Below are positions 62,630-64,000 of a stretch of DNA of 64,000 bases, piece after piece (positions within the stretch are counted from its first letter, which is position 1; the number at the start of each line of letters is the position of its first letter). The stretch is from Actinomadura luzonensis (GTDB lineage: Bacteria; Actinomycetota; Actinomycetes; Streptosporangiales; Streptosporangiaceae), in contig NZ_JAKRKC020000001.1 of the NCBI RefSeq assembly GCF_022664455.2, positions 3,043,001-3,107,000 of the forward strand. The letters are read 5' to 3'. The position numbers and the translations under genes were made by a program. The notes under the pieces are model-generated. The model was not told the origin of the DNA and made no database searches. It was given only the letters and a program-made list of their open reading frames with translations.

Positions 62630-63486
62630 CGGGCGGCCGCCTTCCGGTAGCGCAGCGCGAGCGCGGCCAGACCGGCCCCGATCAGCAGGACGAGGACCGC
62701 CGCCGAGACCGGGCCGCTGGGGTAGGCGGCGCTCTCGATCGAGTGCGGCGGGGTGCCGAACAGCCAGGACTGCACGGAGTCGACCAGCCAGAACGGGTTC
62801 AGCAGCCACGCCCAGGCGGCCGCCTCGTCGTGGCCGGTGGAGTAGAGGGCGCCGTAGACGACCGGCACGGACGCCGACGACAGCAGGTAGACGACCATCA
62901 CCGAGGCCACGCCGAGCCCGCGCCGCGGCGTGAACGAGGCCAGCGCCAGCCCGAACACCGACAGCAGGACCGCCAGCACCAGCGCCATGAGCACCGCGCC
63001 CGCGTACTCGCCGGTGGCCGGGTCGCCCGGCATGTCGATGATCAGCTCACCGGCGAAGGTGAGCGTGAGCGGCACCGCGACCAGCAGGAACACCGCCGTC
63101 GTCATGGCGGCGACCTTGGCGGCGACGTACTCGGTGACCGAGACCGGCCGCGACAGGTAGAGCGGGAGCACCCGGTAGCGCAGGTCGGGGGCGACCACGG
63201 TGGGCGCCTGCGCGGCCAGGAAGATCGCCACCACGGCCTGCATGATCACCGCGTACCCGCTGTAGGCGACGCCGCGCTGCTGCAGCAGCGCCATCAGGGC
63301 GATGCTCACCACCGCGGGCAGCAGCATGATGGCGAACAGCGCGAACGGCATGATCTTGCTGCGGGCCGGGCGGCCGAGGCCGAAGACGCCGCGCAGGCTG
63401 TGCACGGCCAGCGCCTGGAAGGCGTGCGCGCGGCCGAGCCGCGGCCCGTCGTAGTGGCGGTAGCCGATGTCGTAGATTTCAGACAC
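62626..63486 (-). CDS. ABC-2 type transporter permease
   Basis: 286 residues, six membrane helices. The start MSEIYDIGYRHYDGPRLG and the conserved RVLPLYLSRPVSVTEYVAAK, a coupling motif, are typical of this export group. GTG start at 63486 overlaps the stop of the next ATPase gene by 8 bp. Related to the other permease, so the two ABC pairs look like a duplication or a heteromeric exporter. Confidence 0.85.
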   Translation of the reverse strand: MSEIYDIGYRHYDGPRLGRAHAFQALAVHSLRGVFGLGRPARSKIMPFALFAIMLLPAVVSIALMALLQQRGVAYSGYAVIMQAVVAIFLAAQAPTVVAPDLRYRVLPLYLSRPVSVTEYVAAKVAAMTTAVFLLVAVPLTLTFAGELIIDMPGDPATGEYAGAVLMALVLAVLLSVFGLALASFTPRRGLGVASVMVVYLLSSASVPVVYGALYSTGHDEAAAWAWLLNPFWLVDSVQSWLFGTPPHSIESAAYPSGPVSAAVLVLLIGAGLAALALRYRKAAAR

Positions 63487-64000
63487 CCGCGGCCTCCTCC
63501 CTGAAGACGTCCTCGATGCGGTGGCGGCCCTGCTCCATGCGGATCAGGCACAGGTCGAGCCCGGCCGCGGCGTCGCGGATCGCGTCGTACGTCTCCGGCC
63601 CCAGCACCTTGACCACCAGCAGCCGGCCCTGCGGCGAGACGGTCTGCCCGGCCTCGGCCAGGCGGGCGGCCAGCGGCTCCAGGCCCTCCTCGACCTCGAC
63701 CGTGACGGTCTCGGTGGCCTGGGTGAACTCGCCGATGGCCGACGAGCGCAGCAGCCGCCCGGCGTCGATGACGATGACGTGGTCGCAGATGCGCTCCAGC
63801 TCGCCCAGCAGGTGGGAGGTGACCACCACGCTGATGCCGAACTCGGTGCCGATGCGCCGGATCAGGGCGAGCATCTCGTCCCGGCCGCGCGGGTCGAGGC
63901 CGTTGGTGGGCTCGTCCAGGAAGATCAGTTTGGGGTCGTGGACGAGCGCCTGGGCCAGCTTGACCCGCTGCTTCATGCCGGTGGAGTAGCCGCCGACGAC
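63479..64000 (-). CDS. ABC transporter ATP-binding protein (N-terminus outside the window)
   Basis: The last 174 codons of an export ATPase. It enters the window in the signature motif (YSTGMKQRVKLAQALVHDP), followed by Walker B LIFLDEPTNGLDP and the H-loop VVVTSH. Walker A lies beyond base 64000. It is the first visible gene of a four-gene unit: ATPase, permease, ATPase, permease. Confidence 0.85.
   Translation of the reverse strand, partial: VVGGYSTGMKQRVKLAQALVHDPKLIFLDEPTNGLDPRGRDEMLALIRRIGTEFGISVVVTSHLLGELERICDHVIVIDAGRLLRSSAIGEFTQATETVTVEVEEGLEPLAARLAEAGQTVSPQGRLLVVKVLGPETYDAIRDAAAGLDLCLIRMEQGRHRIEDVFREEAAGV

Overview
The window is one contiguous piece of a high-GC actinobacterial chromosome. 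Strong G/C bias at third codon positions, frequent GTG starts, TTG starts on rpoB, infA and glmM, actinobacterial families (DUF1707, Mkl-type ATPase with Mce-associated proteins, LppX-like lipoprotein, WYL regulator) and the ribosomal-protein gene order all point that way. A member of the Streptosporangiales (Nonomuraea-like) is my best guess; this is inference, not a measured placement. I see no prophage, insertion sequence, CRISPR array or biosynthetic cluster.

Layout: (1) 1-2148, the end of a carbohydrate ABC importer. (2) 2183-7026, a methyltransferase, an ECF-type sigma factor overlapping a membrane-protein gene, an adenosine deaminase-family gene and two small exported proteins. (3) 7034-11087, a 12-bp tandem repeat, an aspartate aminotransferase, then tRNA-Trp, secE, nusG, rplK, rplA. 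(4) 11198-14341, a WYL regulator divergent from an epoxide hydrolase, and an LppX-like lipoprotein. (5) 14390-15584, L10 leader, rplJ, rplL. (6) 15702-20994, a GT39-like membrane glycosyltransferase, an NTF2-like protein divergent from a TetR regulator, and an Mkl-like ATPase with two Mce-associated proteins. (7) 21362-28858, rpoB-rpoC with its own promoter. (8) 29084-33632, rpsL-rpsG-fusA-tuf. (9) 33890-43668, the S10 and spc ribosomal operons. (10) 43839-47685, secY-adk-map, a DUF1707 protein and a small secreted protein. (11) 47951-52725, infA-rpmJ-rpsM-rpsK-rpsD-rpoA-rplQ-truA. (12) 52690-58235, on the minus strand, two paralogous proline-rich membrane proteins and a CAP-domain protein. 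(13) 58544-60889, rplM-rpsI-glmM. (14) 60999-64000, minus strand, two ABC-2 export pairs, the last truncated by the window end.

Most of the window is core gene-expression machinery: RNA polymerase beta, beta' and alpha, transcription factor NusG, initiation factor IF-1, elongation factors G and Tu, and most ribosomal proteins, together with protein export and maturation (SecE, SecY, Map). These genes are tightly packed, often with 1-4 bp stop/start overlaps, and are broken into transcription units by strong GC hairpins and a few recognisable promoters. The less ordinary material lies between the core operons: three dispersed exported proteins with a similar C-terminal motif around the sigma-factor gene, a pair of proline-rich single-pass membrane proteins with a shared two-cysteine outer domain, and several structured leaders in front of ribosomal-protein genes.
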